NCBI RefSeq assembly: GCF_014208105.1
Contig: NZ_JACHMQ010000001.1
Coordinates: 620,001 to 684,000 of the forward strand
Length of the DNA: 64,000 bases
Origin: Actinomadura coerulea
GTDB taxonomy: Bacteria > Actinomycetota > Actinomycetes > Streptosporangiales > Streptosporangiaceae
Direction: 5' to 3'
Shown: piece after piece, positions 31,891-43,240 of the stretch
Position numbering within the stretch: position 1 is the first letter of the stretch
How the letters are laid out: the number at the start of each line of letters is the position of its first letter
Notes under the pieces: model-generated
Database searches by the model: none
What the model saw: only the letters and a program-made list of their open reading frames with translations
What the model was told of the DNA's origin: nothing
Translations under genes and position numbers: made by a program

Positions 31891-33590
31891 CCGCCGTGGC
31901 GGTGGCGGCGGCGCTCCTGGCGCTGCTGCTGGCGACCGCCGCGTTCGGCGCGTGCGACCGCCGCTCCGCCTGCACCGCCTCCGACCTCCTGGTCGCCTCC
32001 CGGGGCGTCACCCCCTGGCGGAACGCCTCGGCGATCAGCGGTGAGTACCTCTCCGCCGCCGCGTTCCTCGGCACCGCGGGCCTGGTGCTCGCCTACGGCG
32101 CCGACATGTTGTGGCTGCCCGTCGCGGCGACCGCCGGGCACGTCCTGCTCCTGGCGTTCGTCACCGCGCCGCTGCGCCGGTCCGGCGCCTACACCGTCTC
32201 CGACTTCGCCGAGTGGAGGCTCGGCTCCCCGGCCGTGCGCCGCATCGTCACCTGCTGCGTCTGCTTCATCGGCTGGTTCTACCTGCTGCCGCAGTTCCAG
32301 GGGGCGGGCGTCACCCTGCGCGTGATGACCGGCGCCCCGGTGTGGGCGGGCTGGGCCGTCGTGGTCGCGGTCACCCTGCTGCTCGTCGCCTCCGGGGGGA
32401 TGTGCAGCATCACCGCCGTCCAGAGCCTCCAGTTCTGGGTGAAACTGGTCGCCATCGCCGTGCCCGCCGCGGCGCTGCTGGCCATGTGGCAGATGGACGG
32501 GCGCCCCGATCCCGTCGGCGACGGGCCGGCGCGGTTCGCGCACACCACCCGGGTCCACGTGGCCAGCGAGGTCGCGGTCACCGCGCCCGCCGCCGTCCTC
32601 GTCACCGCCCGGGGCCGCGTGGACGGCGTCCGCCACGGCGGCGGGGCGATGACCCTCGCCGCGGGGCGGCACACCATCGGCCCCAGTGCCGAAGTGGTCT
32701 TCCCGGCCGGCGCGCCGGTTCCGCACGCCGAACGCCTGCCCGCCCAGAGCGGCGAGACCTGGGCCACCCCCTTCGGCCGCGGGGAGGAACACGGCTTCTA
32801 CCGCACGTACTCGGCGATCCTGGGCATCCTGCTCGGCACCATGGGGCTGCCCCACATCCTCATGCGCTTCTACACCAACCCGAGCGGAAGCACCGCCCGC
32901 CGCACGGCGGCCCTCGTCCCGGCCCTCCTCGCGCTCTTCTACGTCTTCCCCACCATCTACGCGTCCATGGGACGCCTCTACGCGCCCGAACTGCTGATGA
33001 CCGGCGACACCGACGCGACCGTCCTGCTGCTGCCCCAGCGCATCCCTGGACCGGCCGGCGCGCTGCTCACCGGGCTCATCACCCTCGGCGCCTTCGCCGC
33101 GTTCATCTCCACGTCCTGCGGCCTCGTCGTCACCATCGCCGGCACGGTCACCCAGTGCGCCCGCCGCAGCGGCGTCGCCTCCTTCCGCGTCGCCACCGTG
33201 TTCGCGCTCGTCGTCCCCCTCGCCCTGCTCCCGAGGATCGGGACCCAGGGCGCCGCCGGACTCGTCGCCCTGGCCCTCTGCGTGTCGGCGTGCTCCCTGT
33301 GCCCGCTCCTGCTCCTCGCGATCTGGTGGCGCGGCCTGACCGCCGCGGGCGCCGGCGCCGGCCTGGTCGTCGGCACCGGCCTCGCCGTCATCTCCGGCGT
33401 CCTGCACCTGTACGAGGTCCCCCTGACGGGCTGGCCCGCCGCCGCCGTGGCGCAGCCCGCCGCCCTGATCGCCCCCGCCGCGTTCGCCGTCATGGTCGCC
33501 GTCTCGCTCCTGACCCGCCGCCGCGTCCCCCGCCGCGCCGACCGGGCCCTGACGAAACTGCACCTACCCGAGGACGTGTTCGTCCGTTGA
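31887..33590 (+). CDS. Sodium:solute symporter, acetate/monocarboxylate type
   Basis: A 567-residue transporter of the SSS family, closest in layout to ActP/MctC carriers of acetate, pyruvate and propionate. The N-terminus carries ASDLLVASRGVTPWRNASAISGEYLSAAAFLG, the conserved SSS segment. About twelve further helices follow, broken by an extracellular insertion (about 205-300) typical of actinobacterial members. IYASMGRLYAPEL and AAFISTSCGLVVTIAG are conserved core helices. It ends an apparent four-gene operon of kinase, regulator, DUF485-like protein and transporter. Confidence 0.88.
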   Translation: MTAVAVAAALLALLLATAAFGACDRRSACTASDLLVASRGVTPWRNASAISGEYLSAAAFLGTAGLVLAYGADMLWLPVAATAGHVLLLAFVTAPLRRSGAYTVSDFAEWRLGSPAVRRIVTCCVCFIGWFYLLPQFQGAGVTLRVMTGAPVWAGWAVVVAVTLLLVASGGMCSITAVQSLQFWVKLVAIAVPAAALLAMWQMDGRPDPVGDGPARFAHTTRVHVASEVAVTAPAAVLVTARGRVDGVRHGGGAMTLAAGRHTIGPSAEVVFPAGAPVPHAERLPAQSGETWATPFGRGEEHGFYRTYSAILGILLGTMGLPHILMRFYTNPSGSTARRTAALVPALLALFYVFPTIYASMGRLYAPELLMTGDTDATVLLLPQRIPGPAGALLTGLITLGAFAAFISTSCGLVVTIAGTVTQCARRSGVASFRVATVFALVVPLALLPRIGTQGAAGLVALALCVSACSLCPLLLLAIWWRGLTAAGAGAGLVVGTGLAVISGVLHLYEVPLTGWPAAAVAQPAALIAPAAFAVMVAVSLLTRRRVPRRADRALTKLHLPEDVFVR

Positions 33591-33845
33591 GCCCCGTTAT
33601 GAACCGTTCACGACGCCGCCCCGCCCGCCGCGCCACCACCCCGGACCGCTCGTCCCGCCCCAGGGACCGCTCATCCGGCGACTACGCTCCGTACATCTCT
33701 GACTACACACCGTTCATCGAGAGGGGCGCCGTCCAGCTGTCCACAGGTGGCGGACCCCCTCTAATGTTCTCAGTGGCACCACACGTCACACCGCCCGAGG
33801 AGGGGCGGGCGGCCCCCGGCCGCGAACCCTCCCACAAGAGCAAAT

Positions 33846-33968
33846 CCGGAGATCCGGCGACACACGCCGGATCGTGAGTCGCAGGATCCCGTACCGGGGG
33901 GGTGGGATCCCGCGACCTGTGGCTCGGGCGTCGCTGAACAGTCGGGGGGTTGTTCAGCGGCGCCTGAG
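33846..33968 (-). ncRNA. 6C RNA
   Basis: On the minus strand, two strong hairpins follow each other: 33927-33964 (14-bp stem, loop with six C) and 33878-33916 (12 of 13 bp paired, loop with seven C). A third 9-bp hairpin at 33851-33873 can terminate the RNA. Two consecutive hairpins with at least six cytosines in each loop define the actinobacterial 6C RNA. The class is reported as a small RNA of unclear role in growth control. The 5' end is not mapped and no clear promoter is seen. Confidence 0.72.
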
Positions 33969-33976
33969 TCTTTTTT
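33927..33976 (+). terminator. Intrinsic terminator on the plus strand
   Basis: The 14-bp hairpin at 33927-33964 is followed on the plus strand by six T at 33970-33975 and more T-rich sequence, unusual for this genome. It would stop read-through from the symporter operon 340 bases upstream. Confidence 0.6.
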
Positions 33977-34051
33977 CTTTTGCTTTTTCTCCTCCTTCGG
34001 GCCTGGCGGCCCTCCATCGTCGATAAAGCGTGCGATCGCTGGCATCGCTCC

Positions 34052-34124
34052 GGCTCGCCTTGCGGCTCGCTGCGCGATCAGATTCTCGCTTCGCTTGAAT
34101 CTGCCTTCGGACGCGATCGCGGTC
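34052..34124. repeat. 73-bp intergenic repeat, copy 1
   Basis: First of two copies with about 85% identity, 141 bases apart. It starts GGCTCGCCTTGCGGCTCGCT and contains an AGATTC/GAATCT inverted pair. The lower GC sets the block apart from its surroundings. Confidence 0.7.
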
Positions 34125-34192
34125 CCCCGGTTGTTGCAGGGTCGCTGTGGCGGCTGGGGTTGTCGCAGTAGTGGGTGCGGGTCTGCGCGCGG

Positions 34193-34265
34193 GGCTCGCC
34201 TTGCGGGTCGCTGCGCGATTGGATTCTTGCTTCGCTTGCATCTGCCTTTGGGCGCGGTCGCGGGT
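34193..34265. repeat. 73-bp intergenic repeat, copy 2
   Basis: Second copy, starting GGCTCGCCTTGCGGGTCGCT. The inverted pair is partly lost (GGATTC/GCATCT). On the minus strand both copies read in one frame as related QAKxESxRAAxRKAS peptides, but no start signal supports translation. Confidence 0.7.
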
Positions 34266-34322
34266 CCTGGGGTGTTCGACCGCCAGCGTTCGCGGGGCCT
34301 TATTGGCTGAGGTGGGCTTGCG

Positions 34323-35174
34323 TCAGGGGGTATCCCTTAGACGCTTCAGGGTTTTGATGTCTTCGGCGTGGGGGGCGGGGGCTCGGCCTGGGGTTTCGAT
34401 GATGAAGGGGACGCCCGCTGTGGCGGGGTGGCGGAAGAGGTCGGCGAAGGGGGACTCGCCTATCTGGCCGGCGCCGATGTTCTCGTGGCGGTCCTTGGCC
34501 GAGGCGCAGGCGTCCTTCGAGTCGTTGGCGTGGACCAGTTTGAGGCGGCCCTCGCCCACCGCGGCGACCAGGGCGTCGAGGGTGTCCTTGGCGCCGCCCG
34601 GGGCCGCCAGGTCGTGGCCGGCGGCGAAGGCGTGGCAGGTGTCGAAGCAGACGCCGAGCTTCGGGTGGTGGTCGAGGCGCTCGAAGAACGGGGCCAGGTC
34701 CTGGACCTTGGCGCAGAGCATGTTGTTCTGGCCCGCCATGGGTTCCAGAAGCAGGTCAGGGCCGTCCTCGGGGATCTCGTCGAGGAGCGGGAGGACGTGC
34801 TCGCGGACCTGGGCCATGGCCTCGTCGTAGGTCCGGGTGACGGCGGAGCCGGTGTGGACGACGACGCCGCGGGCGCCGATGGCGCGGCCCCGGGTCAGGG
34901 AGTGGCGGACCGCCGCCAGCGACTTCTCGAGCGTCTCCGGGGTGGGGGAGCCGAGATTGACCAGGTACGGAGCGTGGACGTAGACGGGGACGCCCTCGTC
35001 CCGGAGCTTGGCGTCCTCGGCGGGCCTGCCCTCCGGCAGGGCCCAGCCGCGGGGGTTGGAGACGAAGACCTGGACCGCCTCGGCGCCGATCTCGGCGGCG
35101 TACTTCAGGCCGCCGGTGGCGAGGCCGCCGGCCACGGGGACATGGGCCCCGACGGGGCTGATGGGTGAGGTCAT
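34323..35174 (-). CDS. nfo: Endonuclease IV
   Basis: A 283-residue AP endonuclease that cuts 5' of abasic sites in base-excision repair, with a trinuclear zinc site. Motifs seen in order: VGAHVPVAGGL, VYVHAPYLVNLGSP, VVVHTGSA, LLLEPMAGQ, GVCFDTCHAFAAGHD, LVHANDSKDACASAKDRHENIGAGQIG and FIIETPGR, covering the His, Glu and Asp ligands. A TAGTCT -10 box lies nine bases before the ATG, so its leader is very short. Confidence 0.93.
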   Translation of the reverse strand: MTSPISPVGAHVPVAGGLATGGLKYAAEIGAEAVQVFVSNPRGWALPEGRPAEDAKLRDEGVPVYVHAPYLVNLGSPTPETLEKSLAAVRHSLTRGRAIGARGVVVHTGSAVTRTYDEAMAQVREHVLPLLDEIPEDGPDLLLEPMAGQNNMLCAKVQDLAPFFERLDHHPKLGVCFDTCHAFAAGHDLAAPGGAKDTLDALVAAVGEGRLKLVHANDSKDACASAKDRHENIGAGQIGESPFADLFRHPATAGVPFIIETPGRAPAPHAEDIKTLKRLRDTP

Positions 35175-35194
35175 GGCGTGTTCAGACTAGCCGG

Positions 35195-37117
<1,923 letters not shown>

Positions 37118-37124
37118 CGGTGCG

Positions 37125-37130
37125 AGTTTA
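37125..37130 (-). promoter_or_regulatory. Promoter -10 box of leaderless PASTA kinase mRNA
   Basis: On the minus strand TAAACT lies seven bases before the ATG at 37117, with no ribosome-binding site. Confidence 0.5.
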
Positions 37131-37150
37131 CGGGCGAATCCGCGTGGTTC

Positions 37151-38125
37151 TCATCCGTCCCGAGTATGAGCATCGATGAGCCCGGAGGGTGACGCCTCCG
37201 GGGCGCCCGGTTCGGGAGTGACCGGCGGGACGCGGCGTCGCAGCGACCGCGTGCTGCGGGAGACGGCCACGCCGGCGAGGCACAGCAGCCCGCCGCCGAG
37301 GGTGACCAGGCCGGGGACCTCGTCCAGGAACAACCACGACATCAGCACCACCAGGGCGGGCGCCGCGTAGGTGGTGGCGCCCATCTTCCCGGCGGTCGTG
37401 CGGGCGAGGGCGTACCCCCAGGTCGTGAAGGCGACCGCGGTCGGGAAGATGCCCAGGTAGACCATGTTGAGGGTGGCGCCCGCGGGGGCGTGCGCGGCCT
37501 GCGAGACGAGCTGCCCGGAGAAGGGCAGGCAGGCGACCGTGCCGATCGCGCAGGCGAACGTGGTGAACTGGAGCGCCGACGCGTGCCTCAGCGCGGGCTT
37601 CTGGGCGACGACGCCCGCCGCGTAGGTGACGGCGGCGGCCAGGCAGAGCAGCACCCCGCCGACGGACGAGCGGCCGTCGCCGGACATCGACAGCCCGACG
37701 ACGGCGGCGCCGGTGAACGACACCGCCATGCCGAGCAGCAGCCGGGACGACAGGCCCTCCTTCAGCAGCCAGCCGCCGAGGAGCGCGATGAGGATCGGCC
37801 CGATGTTGACGACGAGGGCGGCGGTGCCCGCGTCCACCAGCTGCTCGCCCCAGTTCAGGACGACCATGTAGGCGCCGAACCACAGCAGGCCGGCGGTGGC
37901 GATGCCGGGCCAGGCGGCCTTGGGCGGCAGGCCCTCGCGCCGGATGAGCCAGAGCGCCCCCAGCACGACCGTCCCGGACAGGAGGCGGCCGAGGGCGAGG
38001 GCGCCGGGGCTGTACTCGGCGCCCGCGCTGCGGATGGCGACGAAGGCCGAGGCCCAGAACACCACCGTGACCGTCGCCGCCGCCACCGCGAGCTTGTTCG
38101 CCCGCGCACCGCTTTCCTGATGCAT
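37151..38125 (-). CDS. EamA/DMT-family transporter
   Basis: A 324-residue membrane protein with ten helices in two EamA repeats (VTVVFWASAFVAIRSAGAEYSPGALALGRLL; LLCLAAAVTYAAGVVAQKPAL). The N-terminal repeat has the FWASAFVAIR motif common in amino-acid and metabolite exporters such as RhtA/YdcZ-like carriers. Substrate unknown. A Pro/Arg-rich tail follows the last helix. Not closely similar to the EamA protein at 25973-26962. Confidence 0.87.
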   Translation of the reverse strand: MHQESGARANKLAVAAATVTVVFWASAFVAIRSAGAEYSPGALALGRLLSGTVVLGALWLIRREGLPPKAAWPGIATAGLLWFGAYMVVLNWGEQLVDAGTAALVVNIGPILIALLGGWLLKEGLSSRLLLGMAVSFTGAAVVGLSMSGDGRSSVGGVLLCLAAAVTYAAGVVAQKPALRHASALQFTTFACAIGTVACLPFSGQLVSQAAHAPAGATLNMVYLGIFPTAVAFTTWGYALARTTAGKMGATTYAAPALVVLMSWLFLDEVPGLVTLGGGLLCLAGVAVSRSTRSLRRRVPPVTPEPGAPEASPSGLIDAHTRDG

Positions 38126-38132
38126 GTCACGA

Positions 38133-38138
38133 ACCTTA
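38133..38138 (-). promoter_or_regulatory. Promoter -10 box of leaderless EamA mRNA
   Basis: On the minus strand TAAGGT lies seven bases before the ATG at 38125. Confidence 0.5.
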
Positions 38139-38260
38139 GGGAGGGGACGCTTCCATCGACACCGAAGCGATGTGTGCGGTTGCGCCCCGGTATGCCCAGT
38201 CTGGTGCCGCGCGACTTTTCAGGTCCAGCGAAAATCTCTACAGCTGTGGCTTTAGCGTTG

Positions 38261-39236
<976 letters not shown>

Positions 39237-39240
<4 letters not shown>

Positions 39241-40364
39241 GCGCTCACCTCGGGGGAGAAGCGGTCGGGGGCGAACGGCCCGGCGACCTCGGGGACGGGC
39301 CCGTCCAGCAGCATCGCGGACAGGATGTCGGCGCTCACCGGCGTGAGCAGGACGCCGTTGCGGAAGTGCCCGGTGCCCACCAGCAGCCCGGGCAGCGCGG
39401 TCGGGCCCATCACGGGCGCGTTGTCGGGCGAGCCGGGCCGCAGTCCGGCGGTGACCTCGGCGAACTCCAGCTCGGTGATGCCGGGCAGCAGCTCGCGGGC
39501 GTCGCGCAGCAGCTCCCACAGCCCGCCGGCGGTGACCCGGGTGTCGAAGCCCAGCTCCTCCTGCGTGGCGCCGAGGACGATCTCCCCGTCGGCGCGCGGC
39601 ACCAGGTACACCGACGATCCCCGGACGAGGCCGCGGGCCGGCCGCCGCAGGAACGGCGTGCGGGTGCGCAGCCGGATCACCTGGCCCTTGACCGGGCGGA
39701 CGGGTGGAACGGTCCCGGGAGGCAGGCCGCCGAGGTCGCCCGACCACGGTCCGGCGGCCAGCAGCACCCGGTCCGCGCGGATCACGGTGCCGTCGTCCAG
39801 GCCCACGCCGGCGGCGGCGTCGTTCTCGACGACGATCCGCTCGGCCCGCCGCCGGACGAGCCGGACCCCCAGCCGCTCGCCCGCCGCCAGCAGCGCCGGG
39901 GCGAGCCTGCGGGGGTCGACCGAGCCGTCCTCGGGGGCGAGCAGGCCGCCGCGCACGCCGGGCGCGAGCATCGGCTCCAGCCGCCGGCACTCGCGGCCGG
40001 TGAGCGCCTCGACGGGGATGCCCAGGCTCTCCTGGAAGCGGCGCAGGTCGTCCAGGTGCCGCAGGTCGTCGGAGTCGAACGCGACCTCGATGATCCCGTC
40101 GGTGCGGTAGCCGGTCTCCAGGCCGGTCAGCTCCTCCAGCTCGGCGACGAACGCGCCGTACCGGTCGCGGGAGGCGAGGCCGAGCCGCAGCAGCGGCTCC
40201 TCGCCGTAGGTCAGCTCGCTGACCGGGGTGAGCATGCCCGCCGCCACGGAGGAGGCCCCGGACGCGGGCGCGGGATCGACGAGGGTGACGGCGGCGCCGC
40301 CGGCGGCGGTGCGCCAGGCGGTGGCGAGGCCGATCACCCCGGCGCCGATGATGACGATCTGCAT
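39237..40364 (-). CDS. thiO: Glycine oxidase ThiO
   Basis: A 375-residue FAD-dependent amine oxidase that makes the dehydroglycine used by ThiG. It has the GxGxxG FAD motif (VIIGAGVIGLATAWRTA), VAAGMLTPVSE, VKGQVIRLRT, and the C-terminal AGLRPGSPDNAPVMGP followed by GTGHFRNGVLLTPVSA. First gene of the thi operon. Its start codon directly abuts the P1 stem of a TPP riboswitch, and its AAGGGA ribosome-binding site is part of the aptamer. Confidence 0.93.
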
Positions 40365-40460
40365 GCGCGCTCCCTTCGCCGGCATGATCCGGATCAGGTC
40401 GTGGCGGTCGGCGGCCCGTTCAGCCGCCCTCTCAGCCCGGTCGCACCGGACTCCCGCGCT
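40365..40460 (-). promoter_or_regulatory. TPP riboswitch
   Basis: On the minus strand the thi-box is complete: CGGGCTGAGAGG (pyrimidine-sensing arm) and CTGATCCGGATCATGCCGGC followed by GAAGGGA. The closing P1 stem (GCGCG with CGCGC) ends right at the thiO ATG, so ligand binding should hide the ribosome-binding site. Confidence 0.92.
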
Positions 40461-40543
40461 CTGTGCTGTTCTGCCCCCACCTTACGACCTCGGCGAACCG
40501 GGCAACTGCCTGGACACCTGTCCATCCCCGGATCGGCCCCCGT

Positions 40544-40549
40544 TAGGGT
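40544..40549 (+). promoter_or_regulatory. Promoter -10 box of leaderless reductase mRNA
   Basis: TAGGGT lies seven bases before the ATG at 40557. Confidence 0.5.
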
Positions 40550-40556
40550 GACCTTC

Positions 40557-41792
40557 ATGGACAGGGTCATCGTCGTGGGTGGAGGGCTGGCCGGCGTGCG
40601 CGCCGTGGAAGCCCTGCGGAGCAAGGGGTACGAGGGCGCGCTGACCCTCGTGTCGGCGGAGCGGCACCGGCCCTACGACCGGCCGCCGCTGTCGAAGGCC
40701 GTCCTCGCGGGCGAGTCCGACGACACGACCGTCGACGCCGACTGGGACGCGCTGCGCTGCGAGCTCCTGCTCGGCGAGCGCGCCACGGGCCTGCGGCTGG
40801 ACGAGCCCGGACGCGGCGGAACGGTGGAGTCCACGGCGGGAGACCTGCCCTTCGACGGGCTCGTGATCGCGACCGGCGCCGCCCCGGTCACGCTGCCCGG
40901 GGAGGGGCGCCAGCACGTGCTGCGCACGATCGACGAGGCCCGCGACCTGCGCGCCCGGCTCACCGCGGGCGCCCGCGTCGTGATCGTCGGGGCGGGCTGG
41001 ATCGGCGCCGAGGTCGCCACCGCCGCGGCCCGCCGGGGCTGCGCGGTCACCGTCGTGGAGGCGGCCGACACCCCGCTGGCGGGCGCGATCGGGCCCGAGG
41101 TCGGCGCGCTCACCGCCCCCTGGTACGCCGAGGCCGGCGTCGAGCTGCGGACCGGGGTCAAGGTCGCGGAGGTGCGCGACGGCGGCCTCGTCCTCGCCGG
41201 GGGCGGCCACGTCGACGCCGACGAGGTGGTCGTCGGCGTCGGGGTGCGGCCCGTCCTGTCGTGGCTGGAGGGCTCCGGGCTGCTGCTGGAGCGCGGGGTC
41301 GTCACCGACGGCTCGTTCCGGACCTACATGGGCGAGGAGGCACCGGCCGCCCTGCGCCCGGACGTCGTGGCGGTCGGCGACTGCGCCGCCTGGTGGTCGC
41401 ACCGCTACGGGCGGCGGCTCCTCGTCGAGCACTGGGACACCGCCCTGAACGCCCCCGAGGTCGCCGCCGCCGCCCTCCTCGGCCGGGACGCCGTGTACGA
41501 CGCCGCCCCGTACTTCTGGTCGGAGCAGTTCGGGCGCATGGTCCAGTACGCGGGCGACCACTCGGCGTCCGAGCGGCTCGTGCGCAGGGGCGACCCGTCC
41601 GATCCCAGGTGGGCGGTGGTGTGGCTCACCGGCGACCGCCTCGACGCGATCCTCACCGTCGGCCGCCCCCGCGACCTGGTGCAGGCGAGGCGCGTGATCG
41701 CCGCCGGGACGTCGGTGGACCCGGAGGCGATCGCCGACCCGGACGTGCCCGTGCGGCAGGCTGTTCGCGCAGAGCGATCAGAGAGGACGTAA
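40557..41792 (+). CDS. FAD-dependent NAD(P)H oxidoreductase (ferredoxin-reductase type)
   Basis: A 411-residue flavoprotein of the pyridine nucleotide-disulphide family. It has an FAD Rossmann motif (VIVVGGGLAGVRAVEALR), the RPPLSKAVLAG segment of rubredoxin/ferredoxin reductases, a second GAGWIGAEVATAAARRG for NAD(P)H, DVVAVGDCAAW, and a C-terminal reductase domain with PYFWSEQFG. There is no redox-active CxxC, so it should pass electrons to a small Fe-S protein; the partner is not evident nearby. It is divergent from thiO. Confidence 0.87.
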   Translation: MDRVIVVGGGLAGVRAVEALRSKGYEGALTLVSAERHRPYDRPPLSKAVLAGESDDTTVDADWDALRCELLLGERATGLRLDEPGRGGTVESTAGDLPFDGLVIATGAAPVTLPGEGRQHVLRTIDEARDLRARLTAGARVVIVGAGWIGAEVATAAARRGCAVTVVEAADTPLAGAIGPEVGALTAPWYAEAGVELRTGVKVAEVRDGGLVLAGGGHVDADEVVVGVGVRPVLSWLEGSGLLLERGVVTDGSFRTYMGEEAPAALRPDVVAVGDCAAWWSHRYGRRLLVEHWDTALNAPEVAAAALLGRDAVYDAAPYFWSEQFGRMVQYAGDHSASERLVRRGDPSDPRWAVVWLTGDRLDAILTVGRPRDLVQARRVIAAGTSVDPEAIADPDVPVRQAVRAERSERT

Positions 41793-41850
41793 CGGCTGCG
41801 CAGCGGGTTTGAGTCTTCCGAAGGCGTGGTAGCAAGGGGGCGTGACGCAG

Positions 41851-42225
41851 ATGCACGCAACCGTTGACAGCGCACTGGACCCCCGCACCGACGCCCTGGC
41901 CGGCGAGTGGCTCACCCTCCGGGAGACCGCCGACAGACTCGGGATCAAGCCCAACCGGATCAAGCAGCTCATCCACGAGCACCGCATCCTCGCGGTGCGC
42001 CGGGGCGGGGAGCCGATGGTGCCCGCGGCCTTCATCAAGGACGGCCAGGTCATCAAGGGCCTGCCCGGCACGCTGACCCTCCTGTCGGACGCCGGCTTCG
42101 ACGACGCCGAGACCATCCGGTGGCTGTTCACGGCCGACGACACGCTGCCGGGAACGCCCGTGGACGCGCTCACCGAGAACCGGGGGACCGAGGTCCGCCG
42201 GCGCGCCCAGGCGCTCGCCTTCTAG
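41851..42225 (+). CDS. Rv2175c-like DNA-binding protein
   Basis: A 124-residue winged-helix protein resembling M. tuberculosis Rv2175c, a DNA-binding substrate of the kinase PknL. An excisionase-like helix-turn-helix (WLTLRETADRLGIKPNRIKQLIHEHRILAVRR) is followed by the characteristic VPAAFIKDGQVIKGLPGTLTLL, IRWLFT and a C-terminal RRRAQALAF. ATG 41851 is chosen from the position of AAGGGGG; GTG 41842 in frame is the alternative. The PASTA kinase 4.7 kb upstream is its likely regulator by analogy. A small hairpin at 42226-42240 follows the stop. Confidence 0.85.
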   Translation: MHATVDSALDPRTDALAGEWLTLRETADRLGIKPNRIKQLIHEHRILAVRRGGEPMVPAAFIKDGQVIKGLPGTLTLLSDAGFDDAETIRWLFTADDTLPGTPVDALTENRGTEVRRRAQALAF

Positions 42226-42334
42226 GCCGCCGCAGGCGGCGTGAGACGCACGTGACACGATCGCGGGGTCGCGCGCGGCGGGTCGACCGCGCGCGCGACT
42301 CCGTGGTCATCTGTGGAAAGGACGTTCCCCGGCC

Positions 42335-43021
42335 GTGTCCAGGCACCTCCCCACCGAGCGCGCCGTCGCGCTGCGCGCCCGGCTGAGCCGCGCCCGCCTC
42401 TACCTCTGCACGGACGCGCGGGAGCGCCAGGGCGACCTGCCGGCCTTCCTCGACGCCGTGCTGGCCGGCGGGGTCGACGTCGTCCAGCTCCGTCAGAAGG
42501 GCCTGGAGGCCCGGCAGGAGACCGCCTACCTGGAGGTGTTCCGGGCTGCGTGCGAACGGCACGGGGCGCTGCTGGCCGTCAACGACCGGGCCGACATCGC
42601 GCACGCGGTCGGCGCGGACGTGCTGCACCTCGGGCAGGACGACCTGCCGGTGCCCGCCGCCCGCGAGATCGTCGGCGGCGACATGCTGATCGGCCGGTCG
42701 ACGCACTCCGGCGAGCAGGCGTCGGCGGCGGCCGCCGAGCCCGGCGCCGACTACTTCTGCGCGGGCCCGGTATGGCCCACGCCGACCAAGCCCGGCCGCC
42801 ACGCCCCCGGCCCGAAGCTGCTGGAGTACGTCGCGTCGCAGCGCGTCGCACGGCCGTGGTTCGCGATCGGCGGCATCGACCTCGGCAACCTGGACGAGGT
42901 CCTCGCCGCGGGCGCGGAGCGCGTCGTGGTGGTCCGGGCGATCACCGAGGCCGACGACCCGGGCGCCGCCGCGGCGCTGTTCGCGCGCCGCCTGGCCGCC
43001 CGGCCGCTCGGCGCGGTTTGA
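42335..43021 (+). CDS. thiE: Thiamine phosphate synthase
   Basis: A 228-residue TIM-barrel enzyme joining the pyrimidine and thiazole halves of thiamine. Motifs: [82 protein letters not shown] and [15 protein letters not shown] start; an AAAGGA lies about 13 bases upstream. It is transcribed opposite to thiOSG and has no TPP element of its own that I can see. Confidence 0.92.
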   Translation: MSRHLPTERAVALRARLSRARLYLCTDARERQGDLPAFLDAVLAGGVDVVQLRQKGLEARQETAYLEVFRAACERHGALLAVNDRADIAHAVGADVLHLGQDDLPVPAAREIVGGDMLIGRSTHSGEQASAAAAEPGADYFCAGPVWPTPTKPGRHAPGPKLLEYVASQRVARPWFAIGGIDLGNLDEVLAAGAERVVVVRAITEADDPGAAAALFARRLAARPLGAV

Positions 43022-43068
43022 CACGGATCACGGTGCGGGCCGCCGCTCCATCGCCGACAATGGGGATC

Positions 43069-43227
43069 ATGAGCGTGGGACCCGACGACGACCGCGTGGT
43101 CGACCTCGACGACGACCTTGCCGTCCTGCCCGACCAGACGTCCGACGACACCGATGCCGGGTGGGGCGAGTGGCGCACCGGCGACGACGACGCGCGCCTG
43201 CTGGAGGACCGCCCGCCGCACTGGTGA
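43069..43227 (+). CDS. Small acidic protein (52 aa)
   Basis: A 52-residue, strongly acidic protein (DDDRVVDLDDDLAVLPDQTS) ending LLEDRPPHW. It has no signal or membrane segment. I recall similar short proteins with a DQTSDDTDxGWGE core and RPPHW end in other actinomycetes, so it is likely a real conserved gene; function unknown. GACAAT seven bases before the ATG may be the -10 box of a leaderless message. Confidence 0.65.
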   Translation: MSVGPDDDRVVDLDDDLAVLPDQTSDDTDAGWGEWRTGDDDARLLEDRPPHW

Positions 43228-43240
43228 GCGGCGGTCCGGA

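Noticed and set aside
33954..34241. A 95-codon minus-strand frame with two related peptide units
   Set aside because: The units simply reflect the 73-bp DNA repeat, and the frame runs into the 6C RNA region. No start signal is seen.
34052..34265. CRISPR array
   Set aside because: Only two diverged 73-bp copies, no short identical repeats with unique spacers and no cas genes.
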